Shown piece after piece: positions 1 to 7,437 of a DNA stretch of 64,000 bases (the stretch's first letter is position 1; each line of letters opens with the position of its first letter). The notes beneath the pieces are model-generated. The model was not told the origin of the DNA, did not search any database, and was given only the letters and a program-made list of their open reading frames with translations. The stretch covers positions 1,612,001 to 1,676,000 of the forward strand of contig NZ_QGEH01000001.1 of assembly GCF_003258515.1 (NCBI RefSeq), given 5' to 3'. Source of the DNA: Marinobacter bohaiensis (GTDB lineage Bacteria > Pseudomonadota > Gammaproteobacteria > Pseudomonadales > Oleiphilaceae). A program made the position numbers and the translations under genes.

Positions 1-386
1 TTCGGCAGGGCCTGGCGCAGAACGCGTCCAGGCAGTGGCGTCGCTTCCTGGGGTTGATGGTCCATGGTCTGGCGGACGACAAAGCCGCTCGTCAGTCGCT
101 TCGACCCTGGCTCGACGCGGGGCCCCAGACCGACGACGTCACGCTGGGGCAGACCCTGGAATGGCTGGCGGACACCGACCAGCGTGACGACTGGGCGAAC
201 CCGGCGGTGTCTACCCGGCATCTGTTCGGTGAGCGGGACGCTCTGGTGCCGCCGGCCTGTGCGTCGGCCTTCGGCGGCAACGGAGGGCAGGTGATCCGCA
301 GTATGGCGCATTGGCCGACCGGGCCGGCGTTGTCGCAGGTGGTCCAGGAAATCGAGGAGTTCGATCATGAACATGCCCGTCAGTGA
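1..386 (+). CDS. bioH: BioH, pimeloyl-ACP methyl ester esterase (C-terminal part)
   Basis: This is the 3' end of an alpha/beta hydrolase whose start lies left of the window; the frame is open from base 3. Its position directly before bioC and bioD identifies it as BioH, which removes the methyl ester from pimeloyl-ACP in the cytoplasm and so ends BioC-primed pimelate synthesis. The visible part carries the acid and histidine of the catalytic triad: the Asp in FGERDALVPP and the His in MAHWP. The nucleophilic Ser lies in the missing part. The stop overlaps the bioC start by 20 bases, which implies translational coupling. Confidence 0.85.
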   Translation, partial: RQGLAQNASRQWRRFLGLMVHGLADDKAARQSLRPWLDAGPQTDDVTLGQTLEWLADTDQRDDWANPAVSTRHLFGERDALVPPACASAFGGNGGQVIRSMAHWPTGPALSQVVQEIEEFDHEHARQ

Positions 387-1200
387 TCCGATGGTTAGCC
401 CCTCCGGGTCTGCACTGCGCGGCCGGAAGAGCGTCATCGCCCGGGATTTTGGTGACGCGGCCGCGAGCTATGACCAGGCGGCCCGGTTGCAGAGGGCGAT
501 GGGGCAGGCACTGATCGATCGGCTGCCGCCCGACGCCGTCGGGTGTGGCCGGGTGCTGGACCTGGGATGCGGTACCGGGTATTTCCTGCCCGTCCTACAG
601 GCGCATCTGCACCCGCAGCGGCTGACCGGTATTGATCTGTCGCCGGGGATGCTCGAGTACGCCCGGCGCCACCGCAGCGTCGAGGCTGACTGGCTGCTGG
701 CGGATGCCGAATCCGTCCCGCTGCCGGACGCCAGCCAGGACGTCGTTTTCTCCAACCTCATGATTCAGTGGTGTGCCGACCCGGAGCCGGTGTTGCGCGA
801 ATGTCGCCGGCTGTTGCGGCCGGGCGGCTGGCTGCTGTGTTCGACACTGCTCGACGGCACCCTGGCGGAGCTGGCCCATGCCTGGGAAACCGTCGATCCG
901 GGGCAGCCCCATGTGAACGATTTCGAGTCGGCGACGGACCTCCGATCGAAGCTCGCGGCCGTCTTCCCCCATGGCGAGCTGCACCAGCGCACGCTGCGCC
1001 TGGACTACGCCCATCCCGCCGACCTGCTGCGTGAACTCAAGGCCCTGGGGGCGCACCACAAGGCGCCGGGACGCCGCACGTCGATGACGGGGGCGACCCG
1101 CATCCGGCAACTCTACCAACACTACCCCCGGGCATCGGACGGGACCGCGCCAGCCAGCTACGAGGCTGGGTTTCTGGTGGCTCGTCGCGGCCGGGATTGA
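367..1200 (+). CDS. bioC: BioC, malonyl-ACP O-methyltransferase
   Basis: The product has 277 residues. It is a class I SAM-dependent methyltransferase that methylates malonyl-ACP so the fatty acid machinery can use it as a disguised primer for pimeloyl-ACP. The SAM-binding motif VLDLGCGTGYF lies at residues 63-73, and later methyltransferase motifs are DIVFSNLMIQW-like (here DVVFSNLMIQW) and LLRPGGWLL. The start used is ATG at 367, inside the end of bioH; a second ATG two codons later is possible. It is followed after 21 bases by bioD in the same operon. Confidence 0.95.
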   Translation: MNMPVSDPMVSPSGSALRGRKSVIARDFGDAAASYDQAARLQRAMGQALIDRLPPDAVGCGRVLDLGCGTGYFLPVLQAHLHPQRLTGIDLSPGMLEYARRHRSVEADWLLADAESVPLPDASQDVVFSNLMIQWCADPEPVLRECRRLLRPGGWLLCSTLLDGTLAELAHAWETVDPGQPHVNDFESATDLRSKLAAVFPHGELHQRTLRLDYAHPADLLRELKALGAHHKAPGRRTSMTGATRIRQLYQHYPRASDGTAPASYEAGFLVARRGRD

Positions 1201-1221
1201 TTGAAAGGAACCCGTCAGACC

Positions 1222-1914
1222 ATGGCAAAGCACTCTTTCTTCGTGACCGGCACGGACACCGGCGTCGGCAAAACGCTGGTGTCGGCGACCCTGCTGCACG
1301 CAGCCGCACAGGCCGGACTCCGGACGCTCGCGATGAAGCCCATCGCATCGGGCTGCGAGACCACGCCGGATGGCCTGCGCAACGAGGACGCCCTGGCGCT
1401 GCAGGCGGCGATGACCGAATCCCTGCCGTACGACCAGGTGAACCCCATCGCCCTGGAGCCCGCCATTGCGCCCCACATCGCCGCCCAGCAGGCGGGGCGG
1501 CAGTTGACCGCGCAACGCCTGGTCGGCCTTTGTCGGGGCCTGCAAATGCGTCCGGCCGACCTGATGCTGATCGAAGGGGCGGGTGGTTGGCGTGTCCCGC
1601 TCAACGATCGTGAAACCTATGCCCGGGTGCCGCAGGAGCTGGGTGTGCCGGTTATTCTGGTGGTCCCGCTGCAATTGGGGTGTATTAACCACGCGCTGCT
1701 GAGTGTGGAGGCCATTCACCGCGACGGACTCAAGGTCGCGGGCTGGGTGGCCAACCGGATCTCACCGGAGCCCATGTCCATGGAGCCCGAGAATCTGGAC
1801 TACCTGAAAAGCCACATGCCGGCACCGCTTCTCGGGGAGCTGCCATGGCAGGAAGAGCCCGATGCCCGGGCCCTGGCGAAATGTATACATTTGCAAAACC
1901 TGATTGAAATCTGA
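1222..1914 (+). CDS. bioD: BioD, dethiobiotin synthetase
   Basis: The product has 230 residues. It is an ATP-dependent enzyme that closes the ureido ring of dethiobiotin from diaminopelargonate and CO2. The N-terminal P-loop GTDTGVGKT is typical of the family, and IEGAGGW is the second conserved block. I chose ATG at 1222 because GAAAGGA lies about 12 bases upstream and the protein then begins with the usual short strand before the P-loop; a TTG seven codons earlier keeps the frame open but adds nothing conserved. It is the last recognisable biotin gene of the operon. Confidence 0.95.
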   Translation: MAKHSFFVTGTDTGVGKTLVSATLLHAAAQAGLRTLAMKPIASGCETTPDGLRNEDALALQAAMTESLPYDQVNPIALEPAIAPHIAAQQAGRQLTAQRLVGLCRGLQMRPADLMLIEGAGGWRVPLNDRETYARVPQELGVPVILVVPLQLGCINHALLSVEAIHRDGLKVAGWVANRISPEPMSMEPENLDYLKSHMPAPLLGELPWQEEPDARALAKCIHLQNLIEI

Positions 1915-1959
1915 CCAGTGTTTTGCTTGAATGCTGGCATGGTCTAAACCGTGGTAGCC

Positions 1960-2211
1960 ATGATGATCAACAACAGTTTTGCAATCGGTATACAGGGCAT
2001 TCAGGACGGCATGATGGGCGTGGATACCTCCGCGCGCAAAATTGCCCGTGCCGGTACCGACGGCCCCCAAGGCACCAACGCCGAAGCCAGCAACAGCCTG
2101 GCGGAGCCGATCGTCGATATGCAGCTGTATGCCCGGAGTGTCGAAGCATCAGCCCAGGTCGTGAAGACTGCGGATGAAACCGTAGGGACCCTCCTCGACG
2201 TCATGGCCTGA
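1960..2211 (+). CDS. Mini flagellar rod/hook-like protein (terminal helices only)
   Basis: This is a small protein of about 83 residues (ATG at 1960; GTG at 1951 and ATG at 1963 are alternatives). The N-terminal part, IGIQGIQDGMMGVDTSARKIARAGTDG, follows the pattern of the N-terminus of flagellar rod and hook proteins (SGL-AAQ-LDV-NNIANANTPG). The C-terminal part, EASAQVVKTADETVGTLLDV, follows the C-terminal pattern YEANAKVIKTADEMLGTLLDI. The central domains of real axial proteins are absent, so only the two helices that form the D0 coiled coil remain. No other flagellar gene is nearby. Its function is unknown; the likeness is by eye and an alignment is needed to confirm it. Confidence 0.7.
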   Translation: MMINNSFAIGIQGIQDGMMGVDTSARKIARAGTDGPQGTNAEASNSLAEPIVDMQLYARSVEASAQVVKTADETVGTLLDVMA

Positions 2212-2237
2212 CCCGCACTGCCAGAGGAGCTGCTGCG

Positions 2238-2939
2238 GTGTCCATTGCACTCAGTGCCAATCCAGCATTCCCGGTCGGTGCGGCGTCGCCCCAGACGCCC
2301 GCCGCCGCAGCACGCGGTCCTGAGTCCTCGCGCGACCCTGACTCGTCAGCTTCTTCCGATTCATCGCCATCCCGGCGGGATGCGGCTCCCCGTGGCGAGC
2401 AGGCGCAGGCCCGCAACGGACAGCGCCTGGATGAAGCCGAACTCGCCGAACTGAAAGATCTCAAGGCCCGTGATCGCGAAGTGAGGGCCCATGAGGCTGC
2501 CCACCAGTCCGTTGGCGGCCAGCATGCCGGCGCGGCCAGCTTCACCTATTCTCGAGGCCCTGACGGCGTGAACTACGCCGTCGGCGGTGAAGTGCCCATC
2601 GACACCGCGCCGGTCCCCAACAACCCCCAGGCCACCATCGACAAGATGCGCACGGTGCGCGCGGCGGCCCTGGCACCGGCTGAACCCTCCTCACAGGATC
2701 GCCAGGTTGCGGCCGAGGCCATGCAAACCCTGATGCAGGCCCGGGCGGAGTTGTCGGCCAAATCGTCCGATTCCGAGCAGGATGCGGCCTCGTCTGACAG
2801 CGCGTCGGAGTCGGAAGGCAACGCGCGCCAGCAACGCGAAGCCGATACGGCGTACCGTTCGGTCGCCCGTCTGGACGACGCTCGCGAAGCCGCCGACGGC
2901 GAATCGCCCCAGTCCCCGGCCTTCCTGGCCTCCGCCTGA
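2238..2939 (+). CDS. SprA-related putative metalloprotease (CJM1_0395-type)
   Basis: The product has 233 residues and a GTG start, 26 bases after the mini axial-like gene. The first 60 residues are a low-complexity Ser/Pro/Asp/Ala-rich stretch. The conserved core (about residues 65-170) contains HEAAHQSVGG, a zinc-peptidase-like HExxH, then SFTYSRGPDGVNYAVGGEVPID and KMRTVRAAALAPAEPSSQDRQVAAEA, the signature of the SprA-related family. The C-terminus is again Ser/Asp/Glu-rich. I see no signal peptide. Peptidase activity is inferred from the motif only. The tight spacing suggests co-transcription with the preceding small gene. Confidence 0.75.
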   Translation: MSIALSANPAFPVGAASPQTPAAAARGPESSRDPDSSASSDSSPSRRDAAPRGEQAQARNGQRLDEAELAELKDLKARDREVRAHEAAHQSVGGQHAGAASFTYSRGPDGVNYAVGGEVPIDTAPVPNNPQATIDKMRTVRAAALAPAEPSSQDRQVAAEAMQTLMQARAELSAKSSDSEQDAASSDSASESEGNARQQREADTAYRSVARLDDAREAADGESPQSPAFLASA

Positions 2940-3050
2940 TTTCCCGCACCTCGCGCTGCAACCCCGGATAACCGCGTTGTCTCCCACCGAGGGCCTCTTT
3001 TATGACGTTGCCCGGCTCATTCGGTTCGCCACAAATTGCGTAACTAAGTC

Positions 3051-3095
3051 TTGACACATCCGCTGCTGCAAACGTATGTTTCAAACAACTGTTTA
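3051..3095 (+). promoter_or_regulatory. Promoter with two tandem AAAC-N4-GTTT operators
   Basis: A consensus -35 TTGACA is at 3051-3056, and TATGTT at 3075-3080 can serve as -10 with an 18-base spacer. Two copies of an AAAC-N4-GTTT inverted repeat follow: CAAAC-GTAT-GTTTC at 3069-3082 and CAAAC-AACT-GTTTA at 3082-3095. The first covers the -10 element. The pattern matches the known binding consensus of PsrA, a TetR-family fatty-acid-responsive repressor. Assignment to PsrA is inference; the repeats themselves are plain in the sequence. Confidence 0.65.
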
Positions 3096-3192
3096 ATTGA
3101 TGGGTAATGCCAGTGTCATTGCCCGCGAGTAAAACCAGGCTGGTGATCCGTCGCATCGCTGGCGGACACGACTGATAACCGAGGTGGAACCC

Positions 3193-4992
3193 ATGCCCGA
3201 GTACAAAGCGCCCCTGCGTGACATTAAATTTGTGATGTCCGAGCTTCTGGACAGCGAACAACATTACGCCAACCTGGAAGGTGCTGAAGACGCGACTCCG
3301 GATATGGTCGACGCGATTATCCAGGAAGGCTCCAAGTTCTGTGAGCAGGTTCTGTCGCCGCTGAACCAGGTGGGTGATCAGGAAGGCTGTACCTGGAGCG
3401 AAGACGGCGTGAAGACGCCGACCGGCTTCAAGGAAGCCTACCAGCAGTATGTGGAAGGCGGCTGGCCCTCCATGACCGCGGATCCCAACTACGGCGGCCA
3501 GGGTCTGCCGAGCTCCATCGGCATCGTCATGAGCGAGATGGTCGGTACGTCCAACTGGTCCTGGGGCATGTACCCGGGCCTGAGCCACGGCGCCATCAAC
3601 ACCATTGAGCAGCATGGCTCCGATGAGCAGAAAGACGTCTACCTGACCAAGCTGACCAGCGGTGAATGGACCGGCACCATGTGCCTGACCGAGCCGCACT
3701 GTGGTTCTGACCTGGGCATCCTTCGTTCCAAGGCCGAGCCGAATGCCGACGGTTCCTACAACATTACCGGCACCAAGATCTTTATCTCGGCCGGCGAACA
3801 CGACATGGCCGAGAACATCGTCCACATCGTGCTGGCCCGCCTGCCGGGCGCGCCGGAAGGCACCAAGGGCATCTCCCTGTTCATCGTGCCCAAGTTCCTG
3901 CCCAGCGAAGACGGCTCCGTGGGCGAGCGCAACGCGGTGTCCTGTGGCTCCCTGGAGCACAAGATGGGCATCCACGGCAACGCCACCTGCGTGATGAACT
4001 TCGACGGCGCCCAGGGTTGGTTGATTGGTCCGGAAAACAAGGGCCTGAACTGCATGTTCACCTTCATGAACACCGCCCGCATCGGTACCGCCATCCAGGG
4101 GCTGGGTGCTGCCGAGCTGGGCTTCCAGGGCTCGCTGGCCTACGCCAAAGAGCGTCTGGCGATGCGTTCGCTGAACGGTGCCAAGAACCCGGACGGCCCG
4201 GCGGATCCGATCATCGTCCACCCGGACGTGCGTCGCATGCTGCTGACCCAGAAGTCCGTCGCGGAAGCGGCCCGTGCCCTGATCTACCTGGCGGCGCAGC
4301 AGGCTGACATCGTGCACCAGGGCAAGACCGAGGAAGAGCGTAAGGCCGCCGACGCCATGCTGGGCTTCCTGACGCCGATCGCCAAGGCCTTCCTGACCGA
4401 GATTGGCTATGAGTCCGCTAACCTGGGTATGCAGGTCTTCGGCGGTCACGGTTTCATCTCCGAGTGGGGCATGGAACAGAACGTCCGCGACGCGCGGATC
4501 GGTATGATCTACGAGGGCACCACCGGCATCCAGGCGCTTGACCTGTTGGGTCGTAAAGTGCTGATGTCTCAGGGCGAGTCGCTGAAAGGCTTCACCAAGC
4601 AGGTTCACGTCTTCTGCAAGGAAAACGCCGACAACGAACAGCTCAAGGAGTTCGTCGAACCGCTGCAGGCGCTCAACAAGGAGTGGGGCGACCTGACCAT
4701 GAAGGTCGGTATGACCGCCATGAAGAACCGTGACGAAGTCGGAGCGGCCTCGGTCGACTACCTGATGTACTCCGGTTACGCGGTCTTCGCTTACCTGTGG
4801 GCGCGCATGGCCAAGGTGGCTCTGGACGCAATGGCGGAGGGCACCAGCGAGGAAGCCTTCTACACCGCCAAGGTGCAGACCGCACGCTTCTACTTCAAGC
4901 GCCTGCTGCCGCGCACCAAAGGCCACGCCGAAGCCATGCTGGCCGGCGCTGACAGCCTGATGGATATGCCGGAAGACAACTTCGCGTTCTAA
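3193..4992 (+). CDS. Acyl-CoA dehydrogenase, 600-residue FadE/DmdC type
   Basis: The product has 599 residues. It is an FAD-dependent enzyme that introduces the alpha-beta double bond of acyl-CoA in beta-oxidation, passing electrons to ETF. Visible are the short N-terminal helix APLRDIKFVM found in this subfamily, the FAD-binding TMCLTEPHCGSDLG, the GTKIFISAGEHD segment, and IYEGTTGIQALDL, where the Glu is in the position of the catalytic base. The extra C-terminal domain accounts for the length over 380-residue family members. ATG at 3193 follows GAGGTGG; a GTG three codons earlier is less likely. The syntenic Pseudomonas genes lie downstream of bioD. Chain-length specificity cannot be read from sequence. 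Confidence 0.92.
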   Translation: MPEYKAPLRDIKFVMSELLDSEQHYANLEGAEDATPDMVDAIIQEGSKFCEQVLSPLNQVGDQEGCTWSEDGVKTPTGFKEAYQQYVEGGWPSMTADPNYGGQGLPSSIGIVMSEMVGTSNWSWGMYPGLSHGAINTIEQHGSDEQKDVYLTKLTSGEWTGTMCLTEPHCGSDLGILRSKAEPNADGSYNITGTKIFISAGEHDMAENIVHIVLARLPGAPEGTKGISLFIVPKFLPSEDGSVGERNAVSCGSLEHKMGIHGNATCVMNFDGAQGWLIGPENKGLNCMFTFMNTARIGTAIQGLGAAELGFQGSLAYAKERLAMRSLNGAKNPDGPADPIIVHPDVRRMLLTQKSVAEAARALIYLAAQQADIVHQGKTEEERKAADAMLGFLTPIAKAFLTEIGYESANLGMQVFGGHGFISEWGMEQNVRDARIGMIYEGTTGIQALDLLGRKVLMSQGESLKGFTKQVHVFCKENADNEQLKEFVEPLQALNKEWGDLTMKVGMTAMKNRDEVGAASVDYLMYSGYAVFAYLWARMAKVALDAMAEGTSEEAFYTAKVQTARFYFKRLLPRTKGHAEAMLAGADSLMDMPEDNFAF

Positions 4993-5015
4993 AGGACGCC
5001 GGCGACTGAGGCATG

Positions 5016-5047
5016 GAAAGCCCGCTCTCCCGGGGAGGCGGGCTTTC
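5016..5047 (+). terminator. Hairpin terminator after first acyl-CoA dehydrogenase
   Basis: GAAAGCCCGC at 5016-5025 pairs with GCGGGCTTTC at 5038-5047 around a GC-rich loop. It starts 24 bases after the stop codon. The T run is short, so termination may be partial. Confidence 0.6.
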
Positions 5048-5165
5048 TGCGTCCAGGTGGTCCAGTGGACGTGACTCCAACGAAGAACAACGAGGGGTCG
5101 GGGTTAACAGGCCCGGCCCCGACAACATAAGATCAGAATACGCTCGCACAGAGAGGAATTCATCG

Positions 5166-6956
5166 ATGGCAGATTATCAGGCGCCGTTGCGCGATATCCG
5201 TTTTGTCTTGAATGAAGTGTTCGACGCGCCGTCCCTGTGGGCGTCGATGCCCCGCCTGGCGGAGAACGTGGATGCCGACACCGCCGACGCCATCCTGGAA
5301 GAGGCCGGCAAGATTGCCGGCGGTGTCCTGGCGCCGCTTAACCGGGAAGCCGACGAGCAGGGGTGTCAGTGGCAGGACGGCGAGGTCACTACGCCGGAAG
5401 GGTTCCGTGAAGCCTACCAGACGCTGCTCGAAGGGGGCTGGATCGGCCTGGGCGGCAACCCGGAGTTCGGCGGCATGGGAATGCCCAAGACCCTGGTCGC
5501 CCAGTACGAGGAAATGACCCAGGGTGCCAACATGGCGTTCGGCCTCGCCCCGATGCTGACCGCCGGGGCCTGCCTGGCGCTGGACGCCCACGGCAGCCAG
5601 GAGTTGAAAGAAAAATACCTGCCGAACATGTACTCCGGTGTCTGGTCCGGCGCCATGGACCTGACCGAACCCCACGCCGGCACCGATCTGGGCATCATCC
5701 GCACCAAGGCGGAGCCCAACGACGACGGTTCCTACAACGTCACCGGCACCAAGATCTTCATCACTTGGGGCGAGCACGACATGGCGGAGAACATCGTCCA
5801 CCTCGTGCTGGCCAAGCTGCCGGACGCCCCCAAAGGCCCGAAAGGCATTTCCCTGTTCCTGGTACCCAAGTTCCTGGTCAACGAGGACGGGTCGCTGGGT
5901 GACCGCAACTCTCTGGCGTGCGGTTCCCTCGAGAAGAAAATGGGCATCAAGGCCTCCGCCACCTGCGTGATGAACTTCGACGGCGCCAGGGGCTGGCTCG
6001 TGGGTGAGCCCAACAAGGGCCTGGCGGCCATGTTCACCATGATGAACTATGAGCGCCTGGGCGTGGGCATCCAGGGTCTGGGCGCCATGGAAGCATCCCT
6101 GCAGAGCGCCCGGGAATACGCCCTGGAGCGCCTGCAGAGTCGTGCACCGACCGGCAAGCAGGCCCCCGAGAAGGCGGCCGATCCGATCATCGTTCATCCG
6201 GACGTGCGCCGGATGCTGCTGACCATGAAAGGCTTCGTCGAGGGCGGTCGTGCCTTCTCCACCTACGTGGCGCAGTGGCTGGACATGGCCAAGTACAGCG
6301 ACGACGACGCCGACCGGGCGAAAGCCGACGCCATGGTGGCGCTGCTGACGCCGGTGGCCAAGGCTTTCCTGACCGACCGGGGCCTGGATGCCTGTGTGAC
6401 CGGCCAGCAGGTATTCGGTGGCCACGGCTACATCCGCGAATGGGGGCAGGAGCAACTGGTCCGCGACGTGCGTATCACCCAGATCTACGAAGGGGCGAAC
6501 GGCATCCAGGCCCTGGACCTGATGGGGCGTAAGATCGTCGCCAACGAGGGCCGCTTCTTCGAGCTGTTTGCCGAGGACGTGGCCGCGTTTATCGAGGCCA
6601 ATCAGGGCGATGCCGCGCTGGCGCCTTACCTGGAGCCGCTGGCGGCCTCGCTGGAGCGCCTGGCTGACGTGACCGAAGCCGTGATCGAGGCTGCCGTCGA
6701 TGATCCCAACGAAGTCGGGGCGGCATCGGTCGAGTACCTGGATCTGTTCGGGCTGACCGCGCTGGCCTACATGTGGGTGCGTATCGTCAAGGCGGCGGCG
6801 CCGAAGGCCGAAGGCGACACCTCCGGCTTCTACACCGGCAAGCTCAAGACGGCACGCTTCTACTTCGAGCGGTTGCTGCCCAGGACGGTTTCCCTGGCAG
6901 AGGGTATCCGCAGTGGCAGCGAGGCGATGATGGATCTCACGGCCGACGAGTTCTGA
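5166..6956 (+). CDS. Acyl-CoA dehydrogenase, second 600-residue paralogue
   Basis: The product has 596 residues and is a clear paralogue of the preceding dehydrogenase across its whole length: APLRDIRFVLNE at the start, MDLTEPHAGTDLG, GTKIFITWGEHD, and IYEGANGIQALDL with the catalytic Glu. ATG at 5166 is preceded by AGAGGA, and an open frame upstream to 5013 has no conserved content. A terminator separates it from its neighbour and no AAAC-N4-GTTT operator precedes it, so the two copies may be expressed differently. It probably handles another acyl chain length; that is inference. Confidence 0.92.
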   Translation: MADYQAPLRDIRFVLNEVFDAPSLWASMPRLAENVDADTADAILEEAGKIAGGVLAPLNREADEQGCQWQDGEVTTPEGFREAYQTLLEGGWIGLGGNPEFGGMGMPKTLVAQYEEMTQGANMAFGLAPMLTAGACLALDAHGSQELKEKYLPNMYSGVWSGAMDLTEPHAGTDLGIIRTKAEPNDDGSYNVTGTKIFITWGEHDMAENIVHLVLAKLPDAPKGPKGISLFLVPKFLVNEDGSLGDRNSLACGSLEKKMGIKASATCVMNFDGARGWLVGEPNKGLAAMFTMMNYERLGVGIQGLGAMEASLQSAREYALERLQSRAPTGKQAPEKAADPIIVHPDVRRMLLTMKGFVEGGRAFSTYVAQWLDMAKYSDDDADRAKADAMVALLTPVAKAFLTDRGLDACVTGQQVFGGHGYIREWGQEQLVRDVRITQIYEGANGIQALDLMGRKIVANEGRFFELFAEDVAAFIEANQGDAALAPYLEPLAASLERLADVTEAVIEAAVDDPNEVGAASVEYLDLFGLTALAYMWVRIVKAAAPKAEGDTSGFYTGKLKTARFYFERLLPRTVSLAEGIRSGSEAMMDLTADEF

Positions 6957-6986
6957 TGAGTTCTCTCTTGTCCGCGGGATGAACGA

Positions 6987-7012
6987 GCCGCCTGGAAACA
7001 GGCGGCTTTTTT
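6987..7012 (+). terminator. Rho-independent terminator with GAAA tetraloop
   Basis: A perfect eight-base-pair stem, GCCGCCTG and CAGGCGGC, closes a GAAA loop and is followed by six T residues. It ends the second acyl-CoA dehydrogenase unit and faces the small minus-strand gene. Confidence 0.9.
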
Positions 7013-7066
7013 GTGGCTGTCGATTCGCTGGCAGGCGAGAGCCGGGAAGACCCGTCTTGCTCCGGA

Positions 7067-7333
7067 CTAGCTCTTCAGCCGGTCGCGGATGCGCTGATAG
7101 CCCTGCTTCAGATCTTCGCCCACGTCATGGGCGGTCCGGTAGGCTTCCTCGCCGGCATCGGATGCATCGTGCAGGATGTCGTCCATTTTCTGACGGAAGC
7201 GCTCCCAGTATTGCTCCATGTCGTCCCACTCGTCGCGGACATCCTGGCGTGCCAGGTGGAGCTGAAGCTTCAGTTCGTCGCGCTGCTGCTTGACGGATTC
7301 CGAGAGTTTGTGGAGGTCGTCTTTCCAGCTCAT
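7067..7333 (-). CDS. Small charged coiled-coil protein
   Basis: This is an 88-residue highly charged, helical protein starting MSWKDDLHKLSESVKQQRDELKLQL. It has heptad-like spacing throughout and no membrane segment or signal. ATG at 7333 follows GGAGA at about nine bases; a longer open frame upstream adds an unrelated Arg/Ser-rich stretch. The layout recalls the small sll1863-like stress coiled-coil proteins, but I would not assign a function. It lies downstream of holA after a 104-base gap holding a 12-base palindrome at 7381-7392, so it is likely its own unit. Confidence 0.65.
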   Translation of the reverse strand: MSWKDDLHKLSESVKQQRDELKLQLHLARQDVRDEWDDMEQYWERFRQKMDDILHDASDAGEEAYRTAHDVGEDLKQGYQRIRDRLKS

Positions 7334-7437
7334 GGCGATGGGTCTCCTGTCGAGGTGATCTCGCTTAGAAGAACGATGCGCCCGAATTCGGGAAGCTGTC
7401 AACCGGAGATTGTCGCGGGCGGAGACAGGTGCCCGGC

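Noticed and set aside
1921-1960. Sigma-54 or FliA promoter for the flagellar-like small gene
   Set aside because: TGGCAT occurs but the matching TTGC is not at the needed distance, and no TAAA-N15-GCCGATAA is present.
2542-4926. 794-codon open frame on minus opposite the SprA-like and first acyl-CoA dehydrogenase genes
   Set aside because: It spans two clear plus-strand genes and an intergenic regulatory region; the His/Gly/Val-rich translation is typical of an antisense frame.
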